Made by a program: the position numbers and the translations under genes. Below are positions 17,841 through 25,511 of a stretch of DNA of 64,000 nucleotides, piece by piece. The notes under the pieces are model-generated. The model saw only the letters and a list, made by a program, of their open reading frames with translations. It was not told the origin of the DNA and did not search any database. Location: the NCBI GenBank assembly GCA_030765605.1, contig JAVCCG010000113.1, positions 1 through 64,000 of the forward strand, read 5' to 3'. Source of the stretch: Candidatus Alcyoniella australis (lineage in GTDB: Bacteria; Lernaellota; Lernaellaia; JAVCCG01; Alcyoniellaceae). Numbering within the stretch: position 1 is the first letter of the stretch; each line of letters opens with the position of its first letter.

Positions 17841-18275
17841 ATGAACGTGGAATGGATAATCCAGATGGTCGTTAGGACCTCCATAGAGGATGAAGAACTG
17901 GCCCGCCTAATATAAACGTTAAAGGAGGAGTCTGATCCACTGGATTTCGAGTTTGCTGATTTGTGTGACAAATTTGAAGATGATAATGCCAAGCAAGATT
18001 GCTATGACACGAATAAAAGTATAGAAAATCAGTGTCGCGAGCTAATAGCAGCAGAGGACTTTTGTGATGACCGAACGTATGATTATCTTGCGCTGAGAAT
18101 AGTTGAGATGTATTCTATATCAATACTCCTAAAAATTATAAAGCGTACCGGGGTGGAGCATATAATAATTGAGTTGCTTAAAAAATATCATTGGACATTG
18201 CCTTCCAGTTTTAGTATTGTAGATGATATATATACATCTGAGCTCAATAAGATCTTGGCGGGTGAGGAGTATTAG
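17841..18275 (+). pseudogene. Cargo gene 1, second copy, with in-frame stop
   Basis: From ATG 17841 the frame reads MNVEWIIQMVVRTSIEDEEL, then TAA at codon 25, then continues open to 18275 (SDPLDFEFADLCDKFEDDNA, HWTLPSSFSIVDDIYTSEL). The stop corresponds to CAA (Gln) in the first copy, a single C-to-T change. The first copy's two stops correspond to sense codons here. Translation from TTG 17961 would give 104 residues. Independent nonsense mutations in the same N-terminal region of both copies suggest selection against the full product or loss of need. Recoding is less likely. Confidence 0.6.
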
Positions 18276-18307
18276 GATAAAACCATTATTGTAATAATGG
18301 AACAAGA

Positions 18308-19414
18308 ATGAAAAGCAAGAAGCTTCATGTTTTAACAGTAGCCATAATAGCAATAGTTGTTACACCCATAATAATATTTTTTTTGCAAAGCCGGGTGCAA
18401 TTAGAAATATTGGATTCGGTCGAGCTTGATCGCAAGGTGTTCCGTTCTCAATGCACTGATGAAGGATGGTGTGTCATAGGAAGAGCAAAGCATTTCACTA
18501 TATTTGGCATTGTCAACAATCGCCTGCAGCGTATATCTGAAATACTGCCTGAAGACTGTAAGTATAGCATACCATCGGACTTTAACATCAGCCCTTCAAG
18601 GCAAAGAGTGCTTTACCGGTGCAAGGATGAAATTCTGTTTTTTAACAAAGACGGCATAGAAAACAGATTGGCAATCAGTGATGCAGACGTAGATTGGTAT
18701 GATGAAGATAATTTAATCGTAATTTTAGGTAATACCGTATATCTGATGCCAATAGCACGGCCGGAATCCAAAAAGCCGCTGGTCGGGCTGAGCATTGCGC
18801 TGGCAAAGATGATGTCGGAAGAACCGAACCTGATGATAGAGGTGGTGGCGACAAGCGAGGCTGTGTTGGTGATATACGGCCGTTTTAATGTTGCTCTTTG
18901 GCGGATAGCTGATGATGCTGTAATAACTAGGAAAATCCCTACGGTTTTCTGTCTGTATGAAATACCGGGCAAGGTTTATTACCGAGACTACGAATTGAAA
19001 TATCCTTTAGCAGGAGGGGAGATACTCGATATCTCCTCTGGACAAAAGGAAAGAGCCCCATTATATAGGGCGATGTGGAGGGATGATTTTCTGGGCGAGC
19101 GAGCTGCATACGGGCTGACGCATCGGTGCAATTCTTTTCCGCGCAATCTATTTCCCAGCCCGATAAACGCAGAGCGCTTTTTAGAGCAATATTATAATGA
19201 TCGCTATCTTGATATTTACCCTGATAGCGGCGGAGAATATAAATGCATCGAGGTTCAGCATCCTGACTTTTTCTCGCTGGAGATCTTCGATGATGGGAAT
19301 CACGTGTTGGCCATTGGAGGAAATACGGTCGTGCTTTATGAGATCGTAAAACGCAGTAGAATATATATGTTTTGGCATCAGGCAATTGTGAAGCTCAAAG
19401 AATTTATTAACTGA
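18308..19414 (+). CDS. Cargo gene 2, second copy: membrane-anchored protein
   Basis: 368 residues, paralogue of the protein at 16324-17394. An N-terminal membrane segment (residues ~8-27) precedes a strand-rich outer region (LEILDSVELDRKVFRSQC, WCVIGRAKHFTIFGIVNNRL, LYRCKDEILFFNKDGIENRL, WYDEDNLIVILGNTVYLMP). Shared features with the first copy are the paired cysteines near residues 50-58, NISPS/ASPSLDR and the WYD-D segment. The sequence is strongly AT-rich. The intact frame contrasts with its broken partner gene 1, so this half of the cassette may still be expressed. No known family is recognised. Confidence 0.65.
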   Translation: MKSKKLHVLTVAIIAIVVTPIIIFFLQSRVQLEILDSVELDRKVFRSQCTDEGWCVIGRAKHFTIFGIVNNRLQRISEILPEDCKYSIPSDFNISPSRQRVLYRCKDEILFFNKDGIENRLAISDADVDWYDEDNLIVILGNTVYLMPIARPESKKPLVGLSIALAKMMSEEPNLMIEVVATSEAVLVIYGRFNVALWRIADDAVITRKIPTVFCLYEIPGKVYYRDYELKYPLAGGEILDISSGQKERAPLYRAMWRDDFLGERAAYGLTHRCNSFPRNLFPSPINAERFLEQYYNDRYLDIYPDSGGEYKCIEVQHPDFFSLEIFDDGNHVLAIGGNTVVLYEIVKRSRIYMFWHQAIVKLKEFIN

Positions 19415-19504
19415 TAAACGACAAACGCCGCTAAATCCAGGAATAGTCTATAAAAGAACTATTTCTAATACATCGCGGCTGAACCCGAATTCACAGGATA
19501 TAGC

Positions 19505-19936
19505 ATGAGCAGTTCAACTCCCAGGTTGATCTATGAGTCGTTGCAGACGGCTGTGGCAACGGTCACCGAAGCCAACGGCTACCACTATACGATCGGCGAG
19601 ACGTTTCTACATTGGCCCGACCCCGGGGAGATGGCCACCAAGGCCCCCTGCGCCAACGTGATCACCAACGGACAGTCCATCGACAGCCAGGTGGGGGCCA
19701 ACTCGCGGATCCAACTCGCCTGGCTGGTGACCGCCTGCATCAAGGTCGAAAACTCGCCCTCGACCGCGGCCCTTGACCTGGAGCAGGACCTGCGCAGCGC
19801 GCTGACGGCCGATGTGCGGCGTGGCGGCTCGGCCACGTTGACCACCATCAACTCCAGTATGCATTCCTACGGCACGGACCGCCGCGTGGTCTACGTGGTG
19901 CTCCAGGGAAGCTGCGTGTACCACGTGGGAGGGTGA
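19505..19936 (+). CDS. Phage tail-completion/terminator-like protein
   Basis: 143 residues, GC-rich again, with no signal peptide. The pattern LIYESLQTAVATVTEANGY, a mid-region LAWLVTACIKV, and DLEQDLRSALTADVRRGGSA resembles small tail-terminator or neck proteins of long-tailed phages. This is a fold-level impression only. In usual phage order such a gene lies between capsid and tail tube; here it precedes TerS, so it may have been moved. Its 5' end is duplicated at 17697. Confidence 0.5.
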   Translation: MSSSTPRLIYESLQTAVATVTEANGYHYTIGETFLHWPDPGEMATKAPCANVITNGQSIDSQVGANSRIQLAWLVTACIKVENSPSTAALDLEQDLRSALTADVRRGGSATLTTINSSMHSYGTDRRVVYVVLQGSCVYHVGG

Positions 19937-19940
19937 TCCG

Positions 19941-20336
19941 ATGGCACAAGCGACAATCAAGGCTGATCAGCCGTCGATCGCCAAGACCGTGTGCAGCCGG
20001 ATTCTCGACCACCTCAGGCACGGCCTGACCGAGGAGGGGGCCTGCGGCAAGGCTGCGATCCCCTTTGAGGAGTATCAAAAATACAAAAACGCCGACCCCG
20101 CATTTCGCCGCGAGGTCGAGCTGGCGCAGTCAGCGTCCCGCGCCAACATCGAGCAGATGGTGATCGACAAGATCATGGAGGGCGACGCGCGCATGGCGCT
20201 CGACTATCTCAAGCGCCGCTACCCCAACCAGTGGGCCGGGCACGTGAAGCATGACAGCAAGCAAAGCGAAAACGAGCAAAGCGACCAAGTCATCGAAGTC
20301 ACCCTCGGACCCGACCCGTACTATCAGCGGCACTAA
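19941..20336 (+). CDS. terS: Terminase small subunit-like protein
   Basis: 131 residues. An N-terminal helix-turn-helix region (ILDHLRHGLTEEGACGKAAI) is followed by a helical segment ending ALDYLKRRYPNQWAGH, the typical close of phage TerS proteins. TerS binds the phage packaging site and recruits TerL. Its 3' end overlaps the terL start by 86 bases, a common arrangement. The assignment rests on context and this motif. Confidence 0.7.
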   Translation: MAQATIKADQPSIAKTVCSRILDHLRHGLTEEGACGKAAIPFEEYQKYKNADPAFRREVELAQSASRANIEQMVIDKIMEGDARMALDYLKRRYPNQWAGHVKHDSKQSENEQSDQVIEVTLGPDPYYQRH

Positions 20337-21648
20337 ATCGCAGATCGCCCAGCGGCTGCTGGCAAACCCGGCCGAATTTCTGCGATTTCTCTATCCGGAG
20401 CACGAGTTCCGGCCGTTTCACTGCCAATGGCTCGAGCTGGTCGCAAACAATCGGCTGACACTGATCCTCGCGCCGCGCGGCCATGCCAAGACCACGGTGG
20501 TCACAATCTCGGAGATCGTGCGCAGGCTGCTGGCCGACCGCGATTGCCGGATATTGCTGGCGTCAAACACCCAGGATCAGGCCCGGGCGATCTATCGCAC
20601 GGTGCGCGAGCTGCTGCAAAAGCAGATCACGCCCTGCGGGCTGTTCGGCGATCCAATCGAACGCTCCATAATCAACGAACTGTGGCTGACCAAGCGTAAA
20701 AAGATCCACAAGGAGGCGAGCCTCACTGCATTGGGCGTATTCGGCGCGCTAACGCTGCGCCATTTCGACCAGATCTTTGTGGACGATGCCCTGGACTTCG
20801 AGAACACTCGCAGCGCGACCCAGCGCAAGAAGTTCCGCGAGTGGGTGGGCATGACCCTGCTGCCGACCCTTGAGCCCGGCGGGCACATCCACTGGGTGGG
20901 CACGCGCTATCACAACCAGGATTTCTACGGCGCGGAGCTGCTCGACCAGGCGCGCTACCCCACCCTGGTCTGGAACCAGGGCAGCCATCGCGCACTGCTC
21001 GAGGATGGCGGCGCATTGTGGCCCGAGCGCTTCTCGGTCCAGGAGCTGGAACAGATCAGGCAACAGGTCGGCTCGACGATCTTTGCCGCGCAATACCTCA
21101 ACGACACCCAGTTTATGCGCGGCACGATCTTCCGTGAGCAGTGGTTTCGCTACTTTCACGAGCCACCCCAGGACCCGGCGATCTACATCGGCTTTGACCC
21201 GGCGATCTCGCAATCCGAGCAGGCCGACTACTCGGCCCTGGCCGTGGTCGGACGCACAGGCCAGGACCTGTACGTGCTCGAGGCCTACAAGGGGCGCTGG
21301 ACCTTTGACGAACAGCTGCGGCTGTTGGCCCTGGCCGCGCAAAAATGGCGGCCGCTGACCATCGGCATCGAGGACGTGGCGTACCAGCGGGCTCTGATCG
21401 AGACCTGCCGAAACAACGGCTTGCCCGTTGTGGCCGTGCCCAGACGCACGGACAAGGTCTCACGGGCCTACGTGATGCAGGGGCTGTTCGAGTCCGGCAG
21501 GATCTACTTCCCGGCCGCGGGCCGACTGCACGAACTCGAGGCCGAGCTGACCGCGTTCCCCGAGGGCGAACACGACGACCTGTTCGACGCCCTGGAAACC
21601 GCGATCGGACAGGCGCAACGCCCCCATGTTGGGATAATTTTAATCTGA
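20251..21648 (+). CDS. terL: Terminase large subunit
   Basis: 465 residues. The ATPase domain has Walker A LAPRGHAKTTVV and Walker B DQIFVDDAL. The nuclease domain has YIGFDPAISQSEQADYSALA, GIEDVAYQRALIE and EHDDLFDALETAIGQ. Together they drive DNA into a capsid and cut it. The normal sequence stops at AIGQAQRP; the last residues HVGIILI are encoded by AT-rich DNA that belongs to the following cargo. The 3' end has therefore been replaced, though all catalytic motifs are kept. Confidence 0.9.
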   Translation: MTASKAKTSKATKSSKSPSDPTRTISGTKSQIAQRLLANPAEFLRFLYPEHEFRPFHCQWLELVANNRLTLILAPRGHAKTTVVTISEIVRRLLADRDCRILLASNTQDQARAIYRTVRELLQKQITPCGLFGDPIERSIINELWLTKRKKIHKEASLTALGVFGALTLRHFDQIFVDDALDFENTRSATQRKKFREWVGMTLLPTLEPGGHIHWVGTRYHNQDFYGAELLDQARYPTLVWNQGSHRALLEDGGALWPERFSVQELEQIRQQVGSTIFAAQYLNDTQFMRGTIFREQWFRYFHEPPQDPAIYIGFDPAISQSEQADYSALAVVGRTGQDLYVLEAYKGRWTFDEQLRLLALAAQKWRPLTIGIEDVAYQRALIETCRNNGLPVVAVPRRTDKVSRAYVMQGLFESGRIYFPAAGRLHELEAELTAFPEGEHDDLFDALETAIGQAQRPHVGIILI

Positions 21649-21706
21649 TTTTTCGAAATGCCTTTATTCAAAGTCTGGGCTTTATAAGTACGGCCTCTTT
21701 TGTTAA

Positions 21707-22204
21707 CATCACAGTCTGTATGATGATAATAATACTGGCAGGTGGGCTTATTATAAAAAACTAGTTAGCACACCCTTTGGTAAGGCTTTAGCCATTGGGC
21801 AAGGAGTTTCTTTTTTTCTGCTTGTTTTTCTTCCACTTTTGGGGCGCGCAGTGCCGTTACTAGCAGAGCATGCAGGCCATTTGTTGTGGGCAATCCCCTT
21901 AGGCGCATTTTCGGTGTTTTTTCTGTTGTTACCTCTTGATAGGCCTTATAAAACATATCTTGATATTGAAAATATCCTTACTATAGAAATTGGTTTATTA
22001 AAGAATCGAATTCAGAAAATCGAACATAATAGAAATGAGATGCAAAAGCAACTAGACGAATACGACCCAGACGCAGCACGTTTGTTAATAAGAAGAAAAA
22101 GAGAAGAGGCTCATAATTGGGAGAATAGATTAAAAAGCGCTTCCAACGATGATAGTGAGATGTACGAGCTGATCGCGGTGATGATGAATAAAATTGCTGC
22201 ATGA
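21707..22204 (+). CDS. Cargo membrane protein with coiled coil, start unclear
   Basis: The frame is open from 21707. It encodes two membrane segments (VSFFLLVFLPLL and LLWAIPLGAFSVFFLLLPL), then a charged helix likely to form a coiled coil (LKNRIQKIEHNRNEMQKQL). No ATG lies ahead of the first membrane segment; a TTG at 21839 would remove it. The gene may have lost its 5' end at the junction with terL. The 3' end overlaps the next gene (ATGA). The DNA is AT-rich. No family is recognised. Confidence 0.5.
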   Translation, partial: HHSLYDDNNTGRWAYYKKLVSTPFGKALAIGQGVSFFLLVFLPLLGRAVPLLAEHAGHLLWAIPLGAFSVFFLLLPLDRPYKTYLDIENILTIEIGLLKNRIQKIEHNRNEMQKQLDEYDPDAARLLIRRKREEAHNWENRLKSASNDDSEMYELIAVMMNKIAA

Positions 22205-22629
22205 ATAATAGCGCACTTGTGAAACCCATGAAATGGCCGCTGGCTGTTCATTGTATTCTGTTATTTATTATCATCGGCGTACACTGCTACTTGCTGCATC
22301 CTGTAATTGCGCTAAGCGTGACAAGCTTTCTGGCAATGGTGATTTTCAGCTATCTGATGGTCAGCGATCCGAATCGGCGTGGAAGCGAAATTCTATTATT
22401 ATTCGGATTGTACATGGTTGCTCAGTGTATTTGTCTGGCAGGCAACGGCTTTTTACTGCCCGTAACTTCATTTGAACCCTCCATGGCGATTCATAGTGCT
22501 GAGGGAATGAGTAATCCGCCCATGGACTTCACACACTATTTGATCAGCCAGCTCGCCACATCGTACATGATTTTCTCATGGGTGATCGTGTTGGTAATAG
22601 CGATTAAGTTGTATTCGAAACGTATATAG
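22201..22629 (+). CDS. Cargo four-segment membrane protein, copy A
   Basis: 142 residues with four membrane segments (about residues 12-32, 36-58, 68-90 and 115-138). It is paralogous to the next gene: KPMKWPLAVHCILLF against KSMKWLVAIHCMLLF, and FSYLMVSDPNRRGSEILLLF against FSYLMINAPGRTRNEIIVLF. No known family is recognised. The gene is translationally coupled to the preceding one. Tandem paralogues of small membrane proteins are typical of immunity or defence cargo, but nothing in the sequence proves this. Confidence 0.6.
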   Translation: MNNSALVKPMKWPLAVHCILLFIIIGVHCYLLHPVIALSVTSFLAMVIFSYLMVSDPNRRGSEILLLFGLYMVAQCICLAGNGFLLPVTSFEPSMAIHSAEGMSNPPMDFTHYLISQLATSYMIFSWVIVLVIAIKLYSKRI

Positions 22630-22685
22630 AATCAGCGATGTCAAGGGTGCGATGCGGACGTTGCTAAGGAATTACGAGTAGCAGT

Positions 22686-23111
22686 ATGGGGAACAGCACA
22701 GTCGGGAAATCCATGAAGTGGCTCGTGGCAATTCATTGCATGCTGTTGTTTTCTATCACCGTTGCGGATTGCTACTACATGCATCCTATAATCGCTTTAA
22801 TCGTAACTGCCCTGGCAGCGATGGTGCTTTTCAGTTACCTGATGATCAATGCTCCCGGCCGCACGAGAAACGAGATTATCGTGTTGTTCGGATTGTATAT
22901 GGCAGCGCTTGTCATATACCTAATGGGCAGCGGTCTGCTGATGCCCGGGACCGTCTTGGAAACGGTTTTGGAACCACGCCATATTAGGAATCTGCATAAT
23001 TCCGGGCCAATGCCCTATAGGATAAGCAGGCTCGTCACAGCCTACATGATGCTTTCGTGGCTGATCGTGCTGGCAATCATCATCACCGCTTTGCGTCGGA
23101 AGCGCAGGTAA
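22686..23111 (+). CDS. Cargo four-segment membrane protein, copy B
   Basis: 141 residues, paralogue of the preceding gene with the same four-segment layout (MKWLVAIHCMLLFSITVADC, IIALIVTALAAMVLFSYLM, LFGLYMAALVIYLMGSGLLM, AYMMLSWLIVLAIIITAL). It ends 80 bases before the portal gene. Sequence composition is intermediate between cargo and phage genes. The function is unknown. Confidence 0.6.
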   Translation: MGNSTVGKSMKWLVAIHCMLLFSITVADCYYMHPIIALIVTALAAMVLFSYLMINAPGRTRNEIIVLFGLYMAALVIYLMGSGLLMPGTVLETVLEPRHIRNLHNSGPMPYRISRLVTAYMMLSWLIVLAIIITALRRKRR

Positions 23112-23190
23112 GGATCGGAAAAAGCAACTGACGAGTCCCTTTGAATAATCCGCGTTAGACAGCTTTCCAAACAATCGAGAGGCAATTGCA

Positions 23191-24273
23191 GTGGGCAGAA
23201 TACGCGACCTGTTCCGCAGGGCTGAGAAACGCCCTAATGACAAGTATTTCCGCGCAGCCGCGGCCGAGGTCTGGCCCTACGAGGTTCAGCACGGCCGGCC
23301 GCGTCCCGACGATTTGGCCCAGGGGCTCGAGACCTCGGCGGCCCACGTCTGGGTCTACGCCTGCACCAATGCGGTGGCGCGTTGCGCCGCCCGGGTGCCG
23401 ATCGAGATCCTCAAGCCCGCGGCGCCGCGGGGACAACAGGTCACCGCGCTGCCCAGCGACCCGGTGGCCCGGCCGTTCCTGGCGGTCAACGACTTTATGT
23501 CCCAGGCCGAACTGATCGAGCTGACCGTGCTGCATTTGCTGCTCACGGGCAACGCCTACTGGGATATCGAGCGCCAGACCGGCGAGATCTGGCCGTTGCG
23601 GCCCGATCGGGTGAGCGTGGTGCCGCACTCCACCGAGTTCGTCAGCGGCTACCTCTACCGCAACCGCGGGGTGACCGTACGCTTTGACGTGGACGAGGTG
23701 GTGCACTTCAAGCTGCCCAATCCCAGCGACCCGTGGTACGGCCTGGCGCCGCTACGCGCGGCGTTCGACTCGGTTCAGGCCGACCGCTACGCGATTTTGG
23801 GCAGCAAGCAGTTCCAGCAACACGGCGCGGTGCCCGCGGGCATCCTGACCGCGCCCCACGCCCTGGACAGCGAGCAGGTCGAACGCCTGCGCGGCGAGTG
23901 GAAGCGGCTCTATGGCGGTCCCAAGGGGCGCCAGCGCGTGGCCGTGCTCCAGGGCGGCATGGACTTCCGCACGATCAGCATCAGCGCCCGCGACGCCGAA
24001 GTGATCGCCCAGCGCAAGCTCAACCGCGAGGAGATCTGCGCGGTGTTCGGCGTGCCGCCGGCGGTTGTCGGCCTGTTCGAGTACGCTAACTACGCCAACG
24101 CCGATGTCCAGGAGCGGCTGTTCTGGCGCAACACCGTGATCCCCCACGTACGGCGCATTGCCCAGCGCCTCAACGAGTCCGACGTGCTGCCCCAGGGCTG
24201 GCACGCCGAGCCCGACCTGAGCGACCTGGCAACGCTGCTCAGCGATCAGCCGACGCAAGGCCGCTCCAACTAA
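23191..24273 (+). CDS. Phage portal protein (HK97 type)
   Basis: 360 residues, GTG start. Family features include VWVYACTNAVARCAARVPIE, LLTGNAYWDIERQTGEIWPL, VDEVVHFKLPNPSDPWYGLA, GVPPAVVGLFEYANYAN and ERLFWRNTVIPHVRRI. The portal forms the ring through which TerL packages DNA. The family is usually 380-430 residues, so the C-terminal end is somewhat short (ends LLSDQPTQGRSN). It lies between two cargo stretches, separated from terL by 1.5 kb. Confidence 0.88.
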   Translation: MGRIRDLFRRAEKRPNDKYFRAAAAEVWPYEVQHGRPRPDDLAQGLETSAAHVWVYACTNAVARCAARVPIEILKPAAPRGQQVTALPSDPVARPFLAVNDFMSQAELIELTVLHLLLTGNAYWDIERQTGEIWPLRPDRVSVVPHSTEFVSGYLYRNRGVTVRFDVDEVVHFKLPNPSDPWYGLAPLRAAFDSVQADRYAILGSKQFQQHGAVPAGILTAPHALDSEQVERLRGEWKRLYGGPKGRQRVAVLQGGMDFRTISISARDAEVIAQRKLNREEICAVFGVPPAVVGLFEYANYANADVQERLFWRNTVIPHVRRIAQRLNESDVLPQGWHAEPDLSDLATLLSDQPTQGRSN

Positions 24274-24290
24274 GGCTTGGGGAGGATTCC

Positions 24291-24740
24291 ATGTCTGACC
24301 TGAGCAAAATGATCCAAGAAGCGATCGGCGAGGCGCTCGACGAGATCCATCGAGAGATGGCGGCTGAGCAGTCACTTGCTAACACCGTGAAAGTGGTTAA
24401 TGTCACTGATTTTGATTCTAAGCACTGGTGGAGGGGTGATAAGTGGTATCAAAGCAATATGTCGATGGCGCAGCATGAGCAGCCTCTCATTGACAAGCTC
24501 TCTCCCACATTCTCAACGGATGACATGGAAAGGGCTTTTGCAATCGCAGATAGCCTGAGCAATCGTATAGTGGTAAAATATCCGCGTGCAACTTGGATTG
24601 TTCCAGGATGTGGTAATCTAGCAGGGGAACTCCAACGCATGCTGTATAAAGCCTTGACAAAGGCTGATCTCGTAGAAAACTGCAAGGCATATTATATAGA
24701 GGGGGCTTTAAAAATGTTTACCCGCATGCCTATGTCATAG
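24291..24740 (+). CDS. Chimeric protein: phage N-terminus, AT-rich cargo C-terminus
   Basis: 149 residues. A strong GGAGG ribosome site and the first ~27 codons (MSDLSKMIQEAIGEAL) are GC-rich like the portal gene. From about 24372 the DNA turns AT-rich and encodes a different globular domain (VVNVTDFDSKHWWRGDKWYQ, ATWIVPGCGNLAGELQRML). The boundary looks like replacement of a phage gene's 3' part by cargo. In temperate phages the gene after the portal sometimes carries a variable toxin domain. This arrangement is similar, but no toxin motif is recognised here. Confidence 0.6.
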   Translation: MSDLSKMIQEAIGEALDEIHREMAAEQSLANTVKVVNVTDFDSKHWWRGDKWYQSNMSMAQHEQPLIDKLSPTFSTDDMERAFAIADSLSNRIVVKYPRATWIVPGCGNLAGELQRMLYKALTKADLVENCKAYYIEGALKMFTRMPMS

Positions 24741-24854
24741 TACAGAGTTATTATTGCGAAAGAGTGGAAGGGAAAACAGTGTGTTATGTTCGATATAGGC
24801 AGTACGACCCCTGGCTGGCGAGGGGACTTTTTTTAAGAAAGGCGATTAAAAAAG

Positions 24855-25280
24855 ATGTATATTAAACATTTCCTCAGGTTTTCAGCGGGATTGATGATAC
24901 TGTTCTTTTTCGTTTTTTTCTCTCTGATCGACTGGACGCTCGGACTTTTCTTTCTCGAAATAAGCGTTGCTTTGGTATTGGGGTGCTATCTCTATTTGCG
25001 AGCGGATGCTTACGCAAAGAGCCCGAGCAAATATCTCGTTGCGATGTTTATATATCATGCCTGTCTGGGGCTGATGGTGTTTTCTGTTTATCACCCGGTG
25101 TTGGGCGAGTACTTCATCGAAACGGTGATGGGGGAGCCAGCTAAATTGATGGTCTCGCTGTGGTATGCGTTCGTCTTCGTCGTGTTAATTCAAGTGGTCA
25201 GTTTTATAATATGGCTGATCATTAAGTTTTTTCGCAAAACAGTAGGTATGATTGCTTCAAAACCACGGGATGGAGAGTGA
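24855..25280 (+). CDS. Cargo membrane protein starting MYIKHFLRFSAG
   Basis: 141 residues with about four membrane segments (residues ~8-28, 31-50, 58-78 and 98-122). It lies 114 bases after the chimeric gene. Its first codons are repeated, with changes, at 25307 and 25392. No family is recognised. Its position after a variable C-terminal domain would fit a cognate immunity protein; that is inference. Confidence 0.6.
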   Translation: MYIKHFLRFSAGLMILFFFVFFSLIDWTLGLFFLEISVALVLGCYLYLRADAYAKSPSKYLVAMFIYHACLGLMVFSVYHPVLGEYFIETVMGEPAKLMVSLWYAFVFVVLIQVVSFIIWLIIKFFRKTVGMIASKPRDGE

Positions 25281-25306
25281 CGCAAATCAGGTAGGAAAAA
25301 AGTGAT

Positions 25307-25391
25307 ATGCATATTAAGCATTTCCTGCGGATAAGCATCAGCCTGATCCTGCTGGGGATCATCATTTGCGGATTCTTTTTAAAAGGTGACA
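25307..25391 (+). pseudogene. Fragment related to the 24855 gene
   Basis: It starts ATGCATATTAAGCATTTCCT and encodes MHIKHFLRISISLILLGIII, matching the N-terminal membrane segment of the 24855 protein. Similarity ends after about 25 codons, where a third copy of the 5' end begins. The frame runs on without sense into the protease gene. It is probably a decayed paralogue. Confidence 0.55.
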
Positions 25392-25451
25392 ATGTATATC
25401 CGCCATTTCCTCAGGTTTTCAGCGGGATTGAAGAACCGACTAGGACGCTGA
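25392..25451 (+). pseudogene. Second fragment related to the 24855 gene
   Basis: It encodes MYIRHFLRFSAGLKNRLGR and stops. Over its first 40 bases it is nearly identical to the start of 24855. It lies 60 bases before the protease start. With the previous fragment it shows repeated recombination at one 5' sequence. Confidence 0.6.
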
Positions 25452-25511
25452 AGCAAGTATTCAAACGAAAACAAGCAAGCTACATTCATTCCAACAGGAC
25501 AGTTGAGAACC

